From Thermoleophilia bacterium (GTDB lineage: Bacteria; Actinomycetota; Thermoleophilia; Miltoncostaeales; Miltoncostaeaceae), in the NCBI GenBank assembly GCA_017882555.1, contig JADGPH010000055.1:1-13755 (forward strand): 13,755 nt of DNA, in the 5' to 3' direction. Each line of letters starts with the position of its first letter. The first letter of the stretch is position 1. Below are positions 8,125 to 13,434 of the stretch, one piece after another. Made by a program: the position numbers and the translations under genes. Below the pieces are notes generated by a model that saw nothing but the letters and a program-made list of their open reading frames with translations, was not told where the DNA came from and did no database searches.

Positions 8125-8730
8125 TCAGGCAATCTCGGGCGTTGCGGAGTTGTCGGAGCTCGCTGCTGGTGCACTGGCCTGAATGTCTCGCACCGGAGAC
8201 AGCATCATGACCATGTTGCGCCCGTCCAGATTCGGACGGCTTTCGATAAGCGCGATATCGCGCAGTTCATCGGCGAGCCGAAGAAGGATGGCTTCTCCGC
8301 GCTCAGGATGCAAGAGCTCCCGGCCACGAAACATGATCGTAATCTTCACTTTGTCCCTGTGGCGAAGGAATCGCTCGACGTGCCCCTTCTTGGTCACATA
8401 GTCGTGCGGATCGATCTTGGGCCGGAACTTGATCTCTTTGATGACGATCTGACTCTGGTGCTTGCGGGCCTGTTTGGCCTTCTGCTCCTGCTCGTACCGC
8501 CACTTGCCGTAGTCCATGATCCTCACGACCGGGGGGCGCGCGTCAGGGGCGACCTCGACCAAGTCCAGGTTCGCATCGGTGGCGATCTGCTGCGCACGCG
8601 CAATCGGGACGATGCCGAGGTTCTCCCCTTCGTCATCGATCAACCGCACTGACTCGACCCTGATCGCCTCGTTGATGCGCGTCGAAGGGCCGGCCGGGGG
8701 GCGCGTATCGGGACCTCGTCTAGGAGGCAA
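8125..8730 (-). CDS. infC: Translation initiation factor IF-3
   Basis: IF3 binds the 30S subunit, prevents premature 50S joining and checks start codon and initiator tRNA pairing. The 201 residues hold the N-domain (about 18-85, INEAIRVESVRLI...DLVEVAPDARPPVVRIMDYGKWRYE), the basic linker (KAKQARKHQ) and the C-domain (about 95-180, IKFRPKIDPHDYVTKKGHVERFL...KITIMFRGRE). A variable acidic and alanine-rich tail ends ATPEIA. An in-frame TAG sits two codons upstream of the chosen TTG (8728-8730), so translation cannot begin further upstream. The next plausible non-standard codon is ATC for Ile19 (8674-8676), which would remove the whole N-terminal extension. No convincing Shine-Dalgarno precedes the TTG, and codons 2-3 read CCT CCT. 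IF3 genes elsewhere use rare start codons for self-control. Confidence 0.95.
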   Translation of the reverse strand: MPPRRGPDTRPPAGPSTRINEAIRVESVRLIDDEGENLGIVPIARAQQIATDANLDLVEVAPDARPPVVRIMDYGKWRYEQEQKAKQARKHQSQIVIKEIKFRPKIDPHDYVTKKGHVERFLRHRDKVKITIMFRGRELLHPERGEAILLRLADELRDIALIESRPNLDGRNMVMMLSPVRDIQASAPAASSDNSATPEIA

Positions 8731-8748
8731 GCACTACCCGAGATCCGC

Positions 8749-8820
8749 TCAGACTGCACCCCGGAAACCGCAGGCGTTCGCGGGCTCGGACAGGGTGAGT
8801 GAGGTGGTGAGGTTTCTCAT
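8749..8820 (-). other. Possible 23-codon upstream ORF in the infC leader
   Basis: An ATG (8818-8820) opens a short frame in the infC leader that ends with TGA at 8749-8751, 18 nt before the infC TTG. It would encode MRNLTTSLTLSEPANACGFR followed by GAV. No Shine-Dalgarno is apparent and there is no run of a single regulatory codon, so an attenuator of the classic amino-acid type is not supported. The GAAACC near its start can pair with GGTTTC near its end, so the leader may fold over this frame. It may be a chance ORF. Confidence 0.25.
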
Positions 8821-8853
8821 AGCAAAGTTGCCGCAAACCCGCGGCGGGGGTCA

Positions 8854-8859
8854 AGGATA
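8854..8859 (-). promoter_or_regulatory. Candidate -10 element for the infC operon
   Basis: On the minus strand this reads TATCCT, matching the actinobacterial TANNNT -10 pattern, about 120 nt upstream of infC. No good TTGACA-like hexamer is found 16-19 nt further upstream (GTGGCG or GGTGGC at that distance), so the call rests on the -10 alone. A TTGACC directly downstream has no well-spaced partner. Confidence 0.3.
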
Positions 8860-9026
8860 GCAGGGCTGCGGACAGACGCCACCCGCGACCGGAAAACTGC
8901 GGCGCCCACGACCGCATCTGCCGCACAAACTCGGGCGCTCGCAGCGAAATTCCCCACGCCCGCACAACGATCGGCCACGGGCAACCACGCGCCACACCGC
9001 GGCATGTCGCGCGAGCGAGGCGACAC

Positions 9027-9072
9027 GCCGTCGGCCGCACGGGGGTACATCTACCCCTGTCCGGCCGACGGC
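9027..9072 (-). terminator. Nested hairpin after HU, probable terminator
   Basis: The outer arms, 9027-9037 and 9062-9072, form a perfect 11-bp stem (GCCGTCGGCCG with CGGCCGACGGC). Inside, GGGGTA (9042-9047) pairs with TACCCC (9052-9057) around a 4-nt loop, with two more pairs between. It begins 26 nt downstream of the HU stop. There is no T-run after it on the minus strand, as is common for GC-rich actinobacterial terminators. No gene converges on it from the other side. Confidence 0.6.
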
Positions 9073-9098
9073 ACGTCCGCACCGACCCGCGAGGCGCC

Positions 9099-9410
9099 TT
9101 ACTTCTTCTTTGGGGCAGGCTTCTTGGCGTTACCCGTGGCGACCTGCTCCTTGAGCACGGCGCCCGGCGTGAACCGGGGCACGACACGAGCCGGAATCGA
9201 GACCTTCTTGCTCGGGTCCTGCGGGTTCACGCCCGTGCGCGCGGCACGGTGCGACACCGAGAACTTGCCGAAGCCGGCGAATGCAACATCCTCGCCCTTC
9301 TTCAGCGCCTCGAGAACCTCGTCCAACACTGCCTGGACAAAGCGCTGCGACTCGGCATGGGTAGCCTCGGCGCGCTTTGCCACGTGTCCTACAAACTCAG
9401 TCTTGTTCAT
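9099..9410 (-). CDS. hup: HU-family nucleoid DNA-binding protein
   Basis: HU is a small dimeric protein that bends and compacts DNA in the nucleoid. The 103 residues begin MNKTEFVGHVAKRAE, the usual HU helix. They continue with the core FAGFGKFSVSHRAARTGVNPQDP (about 44-66), where the beta-arm region has VNP rather than the common RNP. KKVSIPARVVPRFTPGAVLKE precedes a short basic tail, KKPAPKKK. Mycobacterial HU has a far longer Lys/Ala/Pro tail; this one is closer to a plain HU with a few extra lysines. The ATG at 9408-9410 is fixed by a good GGGAG ribosome site 5 nt upstream. The gene stands alone, with a 199-nt upstream region and a strong hairpin downstream. Confidence 0.96.
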   Translation of the reverse strand: MNKTEFVGHVAKRAEATHAESQRFVQAVLDEVLEALKKGEDVAFAGFGKFSVSHRAARTGVNPQDPSKKVSIPARVVPRFTPGAVLKEQVATGNAKKPAPKKK

Positions 9411-9415
9411 TGTGA

Positions 9416-9420
9416 CTCCC
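9416..9420 (-). promoter_or_regulatory. Ribosome-binding site of HU
   Basis: On the minus strand this is GGGAG, 5 nt before the HU ATG. It decides the start: an in-frame extension to about 9602 exists but has neither such a site nor family similarity. Confidence 0.75.
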
Positions 9421-9541
9421 TGATCTGGTGCACATGACGACGCATCGGCGAGGAACCTAGCAGTACCGTCAGACGAAAGAGCCCACAAATAGGGCATTTC
9501 GGTGAAATATGACCCGTCCGGGACACGTGATCGGTGCACAT
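9421..9541. repeat. Repeated TGATC(T)GGTGCACAT motif upstream of HU
   Basis: The plus-strand sequences at 9421-9435 (TGATCTGGTGCACAT) and 9528-9541 (TGATCGGTGCACAT) are the same apart from one inserted T. Each contains the palindrome GTGCAC. One copy lies between the HU ribosome site and its candidate promoter; the other lies upstream of the promoter. The upstream copy is also embedded in a GTGATC...GATCAC inverted repeat (9527-9532 and 9545-9550). This spacing around a promoter fits paired operator sites, but no regulator is identified. Confidence 0.4.
9454..9488 (-). promoter_or_regulatory. Candidate HU promoter
   Basis: On the minus strand, TTGTGG (9483-9488) is followed after 17 nt by TACTGC (9460-9465), and directly after that by TAGGTT (9454-9459), which fits TANNNT better. 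Either -10 would leave a leader of roughly 35-45 nt before the HU start. Matches are moderate and the exact choice is open. Confidence 0.35.
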
Positions 9542-9563
9542 TGGGATCACTTTCGCGTGGATT

Positions 9564-9594
9564 CGGGTCGAAATCACGTGCGCAACCCGACCCG
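9564..9594 (-). terminator. Hairpin downstream of the 141-aa gene
   Basis: CGGGTCG (9564-9570) and CGACCCG (9588-9594) form a perfect 7-bp stem with a 17-nt loop containing CACGTG. It starts 16 nt after the stop of the gene ending at 9610. No T-run follows. It could be a terminator or a regulatory site of HU. Confidence 0.35.
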
Positions 9595-9609
9595 GTGAGC
9601 ATGGTTCCA

Positions 9610-10035
9610 CTACGACAAGAAGATCACCCGGACGACCTCGTCGTCCGGCGTTTGCCCCGCACTTCGGCGAAACCCGAGCAAGCACGGCAGGCTGTCGCGC
9701 ATCTGCATGATGTCGTCGTGTTCGAGCTGCCCACCAGCAAGGACATATCCCGCGAGTTCTTTCATCAACCGAACGCCGGGCTCGACAAACATCGTCGGCA
9801 GGTTGTCGAGCTCAAGCTCCGGATGGGCGGCGTACACGCGCAAACCGACGGTCTGCAGGCGCGACCCTCGCCGATGGCCGTCTTGATCAAGCCACGGGCG
9901 CCCCGACATCTCGTCCATTCCCGGACGTGCGTCGCCGCTGCCGATCCCCGACAGTTCCTGATAGCCAGGCGACTTCGGGTCGTTCGGTAACTCGACGGCC
10001 ACCTGCACCCGCGGATCATCGATGCGCGTGCTCAC
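9610..10035 (-). CDS. Hypothetical protein, 141 aa
   Basis: I do not recognise the family with certainty. The protein is soluble-looking, acidic, and has no signal peptide or membrane segment. Its middle (about 45-105: GRPWLDQDGHRRGSRLQTVGLRVYAAHPELELDNLPTMFV then EPGVRLMKELAGYVLAGG) has an 'HPELEL..LP......R L...LA.YVL.G' pattern. This resembles small DUF4262-like proteins (a pattern impression, not a search result). Codon use is GC-rich in third positions, as in the neighbours, which supports a real gene. The GTG start at 10033-10035 has an AAGGGA ribosome site 9 nt upstream (10045-10050). A hairpin separates it from the gene upstream on the same strand, and another hairpin follows its stop. 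Confidence 0.7.
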   Translation of the reverse strand: MSTRIDDPRVQVAVELPNDPKSPGYQELSGIGSGDARPGMDEMSGRPWLDQDGHRRGSRLQTVGLRVYAAHPELELDNLPTMFVEPGVRLMKELAGYVLAGGQLEHDDIMQMRDSLPCLLGFRRSAGQTPDDEVVRVIFLS

Positions 10036-10075
10036 CGACGTTCATCCCTTCGCGCGAAATCGACAACTCTGCGGG

Positions 10076-10081
10076 AGCGTA
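10076..10081 (-). promoter_or_regulatory. Candidate -10 for the 141-aa gene
   Basis: On the minus strand this reads TACGCT (TANNNT pattern), about 40 nt upstream of the GTG start and downstream of the hairpin at 10116-10147. That arrangement suits a separate transcription unit. No good -35 hexamer is seen (GGAGCC at 18 nt). Confidence 0.25.
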
Positions 10082-10115
10082 CCGACCTCATCGCCGGATG
10101 GCTCCGTCGCGCGCA

Positions 10116-10147
10116 CCACCGGCCAGCAAACGGCAGCCGGCCAGTGG
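10116..10147 (-). terminator. Hairpin after the 118-aa gene
   Basis: The arms CCACCGGCC (10116-10124) and GGCCAGTGG (10139-10147) form a 9-bp stem with one wobble or mismatch pair (U-G in the minus-strand RNA) and a 14-nt loop. It lies 11 nt downstream of the stop of the gene ending at 10159. It lacks a T-run, so termination is inferred from position and stem strength. Confidence 0.45.
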
Positions 10148-10158
10148 GTTTGGGCGCA

Positions 10159-10515
10159 CTACTGCCGTGGGGCAACCACCTGAAGCCAATCGTCTCCGCG
10201 CTCGGTGACCAACATGGCGATGACCGCACTGGGTGGACATCCGAGGGACGTACCGAGTTCCGTGGCCATCTCGACGAGAGGCTCGGCTGCAAGTTCTTCG
10301 TGCGAGATCCAAAACAGGTCATCGCGCGGACACCCGTATTCGCCGTCGTCGCGCAGATGCACGACCAGGCGATCCGCCGTATCGGCGACGATTTCAAACT
10401 GCTCCCAGCTCAGGTCGAACGGGAAGCCAAACAACACGCCGGCGCCAGGTTCTACCGGACCGCAACTCAGCCAAGTCGAGCAGTCCGAGAGGCGGTCAGC
10501 AAAGACCGTCGTCAT
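10159..10515 (-). CDS. Hypothetical protein, 118 aa
   Basis: I do not recognise this gene. The product is acidic and soluble-looking, with cysteines at 12, 18, 62 and 93 and a central stretch VLFGFPFDLSWEQFEIVADT then ADRLVVHLRDDGEYG (27-61) that would suit alternating strands and helices. There is no signal peptide or membrane segment. The ATG at 10513-10515 has GGAG 7 nt upstream (10523-10526), which supports translation. Third codon positions are GC-rich but a little less than in the operon genes. It is divergent from the CHR transporter gene, with 175 nt between the two starts, and is followed on the same strand by another small unknown gene after a hairpin. Confidence 0.6.
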   Translation of the reverse strand: MTTVFADRLSDCSTWLSCGPVEPGAGVLFGFPFDLSWEQFEIVADTADRLVVHLRDDGEYGCPRDDLFWISHEELAAEPLVEMATELGTSLGCPPSAVIAMLVTERGDDWLQVVAPRQ

Positions 10516-10690
10516 CGCATCACTCCAAGTCGTGGCGTTATGTCAGCCGTTGTGCGTCGCGTTCATCTCTCTGCTCGATAGTCAAGCACGGTTTGCAGAG
10601 GACATCGAAAAACCTGTCCCCCTTACGGCGATATGTAACACCCGCGACGATCAGTGCTACGGGACCACCCATCTGAGAACGTGTACAGCG
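10516..10690. promoter_or_regulatory. Divergent intergenic region
   Basis: These 175 nt must hold the promoters of the 118-aa gene (minus) and the CHR transporter (plus). On the minus strand a clean TTGACT (10580-10585) could be a -35, but its partner 17-18 nt downstream is poor. Short inverted repeats are present: GGTTT...AAACC, and TTAC...GTAA around GGCGATAT. No convincing complete promoter was resolved. Confidence 0.35.
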
Positions 10691-11881
10691 ATGGATGCTC
10701 CGACGCCCGGGCACGGCACGGCCCACCCCGCGCCCCAGGTACCGATGGCCACCGTGGCACGGGAATGGACGCGCCTGGGGGTCACCGGGTTTGGCGGGCC
10801 ACCGACGCACATCCACCTTCTGCGCACCCTGTGCGTCGACCGCAACGGGTGGCTCGATGCAGCCGAATTCGAGGATGCTGTCGCCGCCTGCAACCTGTTG
10901 CCCGGACCCGCATCGACGCAGCTGGCGATCTATTGCGCCCGGCATGTCCGCGGGTGGCGCGGCGCGCTCGTCGGGGGTCTCGGCTTCATCGTGCCCGGGC
11001 TCATCGGCATCTTGTTCATGGCCGCGCTGCTGCTCGGTGCCGGCCCCTCGCGCTGGGCCCTCGGTGCCGGCGCGGCCGCGGGTGCTGTGGTGCCCGCCAT
11101 CGCGGTGCGGGCCGGAGGCACCCTGGCCGCCGCCAGCCTCACCCGAGCGCGCGCGACGACTGGCAGGAGCGGGTGGTACGCGGCCGTGATCCTCGGCGCG
11201 GTAGCGAGTGCGATCGTTGGCGCGTGGGTCGTCGTCGCACTGATCGGCTGTGGCGCGCTCGCGCTTGTGCGCCACTGGATACGGACCCGGCCCGGACACG
11301 CGGTCGGCGGCGTTCTCGGCTTGGGACTCGGATCGATCACGATCTCTGCTGGCGGGGCCCTGGGGCTTGGATGGATGGCGCTCAAGGTCGGTGCACTGTC
11401 GTATGGCGGCGGGTTCGTGATCGTGCCCCTCATGCAATCGGATGCCGTGCGCCATCACTGGCTCACCGAAACCCAGTTCTTGGGTGCGGTCGCGCTCGGG
11501 CAGGTGACCCCGGGGCCGGTCGTCCAGACGGTCGCAGTCGTCGGCTACGGTGCGGCCGGCGTACTCGGTGGCATCGCCGCGAGCGCGATCGCGTTTACGC
11601 CGTCGTTTGTGTTCGTGCTGGTCGGGGGACGCCACTTCTCACGGGTGCGCAGCAATGCGGGTGCCCAAGCATTTCTGTCGGGCGCCGGACCGGCGGCGAT
11701 CGGAGCGATTCTTGGCTCCGCGTGGCCCCTGACCTTGGCGTTTGGCGTGTGGTGGCAGGTCCTGGTGCTCGCCGGCGGCGCGCTCGCCCTGAGCGCCAAA
11801 CGCGCACCGGTCATCGTGATCGTCGCCGCGGCGGTCATCGGGATCGGTCTGGTTGCAATCGGAGCACCGCTCCCGCATTAG
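10691..11881 (+). CDS. chrA: CHR-family ion transporter (chromate transporter-like, ChrA)
   Basis: This is an inner-membrane protein of the chromate ion transporter family, whose characterised members export chromate or carry related anions; substrate here is not established. The 396 residues hold two homologous halves. The N-half has the signature WTRLGVTGFGGPPTHIHLLR (26-45) and NLLPGPASTQLAIYCA (68-83). The C-half has KVGALSYGGGFVIVPLMQSD (232-251) and TQFLGAVALGQVTPGPV (261-277). Hydrophobic segments lie near 92-118, 120-150, 164-195, 205-230, 278-312, 335-365 and 372-392. The start is ATG 10691; ATG 10745 (MATVAREWTRLG) is a possible alternative with AGG just upstream and would leave a very short tail before the first signature. 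No ChrB-type regulator is adjacent. It converges on the next gene with 7 nt between stops. Confidence 0.9.
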   Translation: MDAPTPGHGTAHPAPQVPMATVAREWTRLGVTGFGGPPTHIHLLRTLCVDRNGWLDAAEFEDAVAACNLLPGPASTQLAIYCARHVRGWRGALVGGLGFIVPGLIGILFMAALLLGAGPSRWALGAGAAAGAVVPAIAVRAGGTLAAASLTRARATTGRSGWYAAVILGAVASAIVGAWVVVALIGCGALALVRHWIRTRPGHAVGGVLGLGLGSITISAGGALGLGWMALKVGALSYGGGFVIVPLMQSDAVRHHWLTETQFLGAVALGQVTPGPVVQTVAVVGYGAAGVLGGIAASAIAFTPSFVFVLVGGRHFSRVRSNAGAQAFLSGAGPAAIGAILGSAWPLTLAFGVWWQVLVLAGGALALSAKRAPVIVIVAAAVIGIGLVAIGAPLPH

Positions 11882-11888
11882 TGCCCGA

Positions 11889-12965
11889 TCAGTCGACCGG
11901 GCCTGCCGACGGGGCGACCGGGACCGCCGCGCTGGCGCCCAGCTCACGGCGCACGACCGGCGCCACGCGCGTGCCAAAGAGCTCGATCGCCCGCATCACC
12001 CGCTCGTGGGGCTGACGCCCAATATCCATCTGGGCCAGGAAGCGGGAGTGTCCGAAGAGCTCGTGCTCGTAGAGAATCTTCTCGGCCACCTCCTCGGGAC
12101 TCCCGACCAGTAGAGAACCGTGAGGTGCGCGCAGCTGCTCGAACTGGTGATATGAGCTCGGGCCCCAGCCCCGCTCGCGACCGAGCTGGGTCATCACCTC
12201 GGCATATCCGGGGTAGAACTCCTCGGCAGCCTGCTGAGAGGTCTCGGCGATGTAGCAAAACGAGTTGATCCCCAACTGCAGGGTCGCTGGCTCATGGCCC
12301 GCATCCCGCGCCGCCGAGCGGTAGAGCTCGGCCAGCGGGCGAAAACGCGCCGGCGCGCCACCGATGATGGCGATCCCCATTGGCAGGCCGAGCGTTCCCG
12401 CACGGACGACCGAATTCGGCGTGCCACCAACAGCAATCCAGATCGGGATGGGCTCTTGCAGGGGGCGCGGATAGATGGTTTGTTGATCGAGCCGTGCGCG
12501 ATACCGGCCGGCCCAGGTCACGGTCTCCTGCTCGCGGAGCGCCAACAGCAGATCCAGCTTCTCGGCGAACAGACTCTCGTAGTCGTGCAGGTCATATCCG
12601 AACAGCGGAAACGACTCGGTGAACGACCCCCGACCAGCCATGATCTCGGCACGCCCGTCCGAGAGCAGATCAACGGTCGCGTACTGCTGGAACACGCGCA
12701 CGGGGTCGTCGGAACTCAAGACCGTCACGGCACTGGTCAGGCGAATGGTGGTGGTCCGCTCGGCGGCCGCGGCGAGTACGACGGCGGGTGCCGAGACCGC
12801 GAAGTCCGGCCGATGATGTTCACCGACCCCGAACACGTCGAGGCCGACTTGGTCGGCGAGTTCGATCTCGGCGATCAGCTCACGCAGACGCTGGTGCGCG
12901 CCAACCATTCGTCCGGTCTTCGGATCACGATGGGTATCACCAAAGCTGTAGACACCAAGTTCCAT
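11889..12965 (-). CDS. Luciferase-like (LLM class) flavin-dependent monooxygenase
   Basis: This is a cytoplasmic TIM-barrel enzyme that would use reduced FMN or F420 to oxidise an unknown substrate. The 358 residues start MELGVYSFGD, followed by the bacterial-luciferase-type core: ADQVGLDVFGVGEHHRPDF (37-55), TTIRLTSAVTVLSSDDPVRVFQQYATVDLLSDGRAEIMAGRGS (72-114), FAEKLDLLLAL (133-143) and PIPIWIAVGG (about 173-182). The MELG..SFGD start, GEHHRPDF and the RGSF.ESFPLFGYDL segment resemble the Atu2307/2I7G-like subgroup (from memory). The ATG at 12963-12965 was chosen because GGGGGG lies 7 nt upstream and the family N-terminus begins there. A 77-residue in-frame extension to 13196 is basic, unlike the family, and was rejected. 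Confidence 0.92.
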   Translation of the reverse strand: MELGVYSFGDTHRDPKTGRMVGAHQRLRELIAEIELADQVGLDVFGVGEHHRPDFAVSAPAVVLAAAAERTTTIRLTSAVTVLSSDDPVRVFQQYATVDLLSDGRAEIMAGRGSFTESFPLFGYDLHDYESLFAEKLDLLLALREQETVTWAGRYRARLDQQTIYPRPLQEPIPIWIAVGGTPNSVVRAGTLGLPMGIAIIGGAPARFRPLAELYRSAARDAGHEPATLQLGINSFCYIAETSQQAAEEFYPGYAEVMTQLGRERGWGPSSYHQFEQLRAPHGSLLVGSPEEVAEKILYEHELFGHSRFLAQMDIGRQPHERVMRAIELFGTRVAPVVRRELGASAAVPVAPSAGPVD

Positions 12966-12972
12966 GCCAACG

Positions 12973-12978
12973 CCCCCC
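12973..12978 (-). promoter_or_regulatory. Ribosome-binding site of the LLM monooxygenase
   Basis: On the minus strand this is GGGGGG, 7 nt before ATG 12963-12965. It supports this start over the longer in-frame extension. Confidence 0.6.
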
Positions 12979-13400
12979 GTTGCCGACCAGACGCCATTCT
13001 GACGCGGCCGCGACTCACGCGCCCTCTGGTCCGCGTCACGTACGCGAGATCGATCGCCGCTGCGCGCCTCGCGAGACGCCACCCCGGCAAAGCACGATGT
13101 GGCCATCCGGCGCACGGCATTCGTGAGCCGGGGAAATAGGCGGTGCTGGTTTGGCTGGCGCGCATTGCGCTTTCCCTGCTCAACCGCCCACGCCAATGCG
13201 CCACAGGATTCTTCATAAAGACCTGAGATCCACTGCGGGCTGGTGGGGCTGCTCTCAAAGATCCAAGCGCCGCTCGAAGCGGGCTTTCCCAGAACAGATC
13301 AACCGTTTGGATACCGTGGCGGTGTCATCTCGCAACCCCTCGCGCGGCGGCACGGATCTCTCCGGGCTCGCCGAAACGGCGGCGGCGCGCGGCACAGCGG

Positions 13401-13406
13401 TAGACT
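13401..13406 (+). promoter_or_regulatory. Candidate -10 element of the VOC gene
   Basis: TAGACT fits TANNNT and lies 28 nt before the ATG at 13435, leaving a leader of about 20 nt that contains the GGAGAGG ribosome site (13424-13430). The upstream -35 zone is GC-only and shows no TTGACA-like hexamer. Confidence 0.45.
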
Positions 13407-13434
13407 CGGCGTGGCATTCACGCGGAGAGGGCCG

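Larger units (their letters stand above)
12966..13434. other. Gene-free region between two divergent genes
   Basis: Open frames here are short or are shadows of the neighbours. The region holds the ribosome site of the monooxygenase at its left end and a promoter-like TAGACT near the right end. It also has an 8-bp inverted repeat, GCGCATTG (13160-13167) with CAATGCGC (13194-13201), around a 26-nt spacer, which could be an operator or hairpin. I see no RNA gene or mobile element remnant. Confidence 0.5.

Noticed and set aside
8721..8727. Perfect plus-strand GGAGG near the infC start
   Set aside because: No start codon or open frame of note follows at a suitable distance on the plus strand. 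It is the complement of the CCTCC in infC codons 2-3.
9407..9685. 92-codon minus-strand frame upstream of HU
   Set aside because: It covers the HU promoter region and the end of the 141-aa gene in another frame and has no ribosome site. The Cys pair KCPIC is probably chance.
10205..10690. In-frame N-terminal extension of the CHR transporter
   Set aside because: It overlaps the minus-strand 118-aa gene and has no transporter-like or signal sequence. The family N-terminus begins near 10691-10745.
10538..11635. 365-codon minus-strand frame opposite the CHR transporter
   Set aside because: The translation is Asp/Arg/His/Gln-rich with no domain. The plus-strand product is a clear two-half CHR transporter.
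10654..12015. 453-codon plus-strand frame overlapping the CHR transporter
   Set aside because: It is a shifted frame of the transporter gene with an Arg-rich, non-family translation.
12966..13196. 77-residue N-terminal extension of the LLM monooxygenase
   Set aside because: It is a basic, Arg/Ala-rich sequence unlike the family. The ATG at 12965 has a good ribosome site and gives the typical N-terminus.
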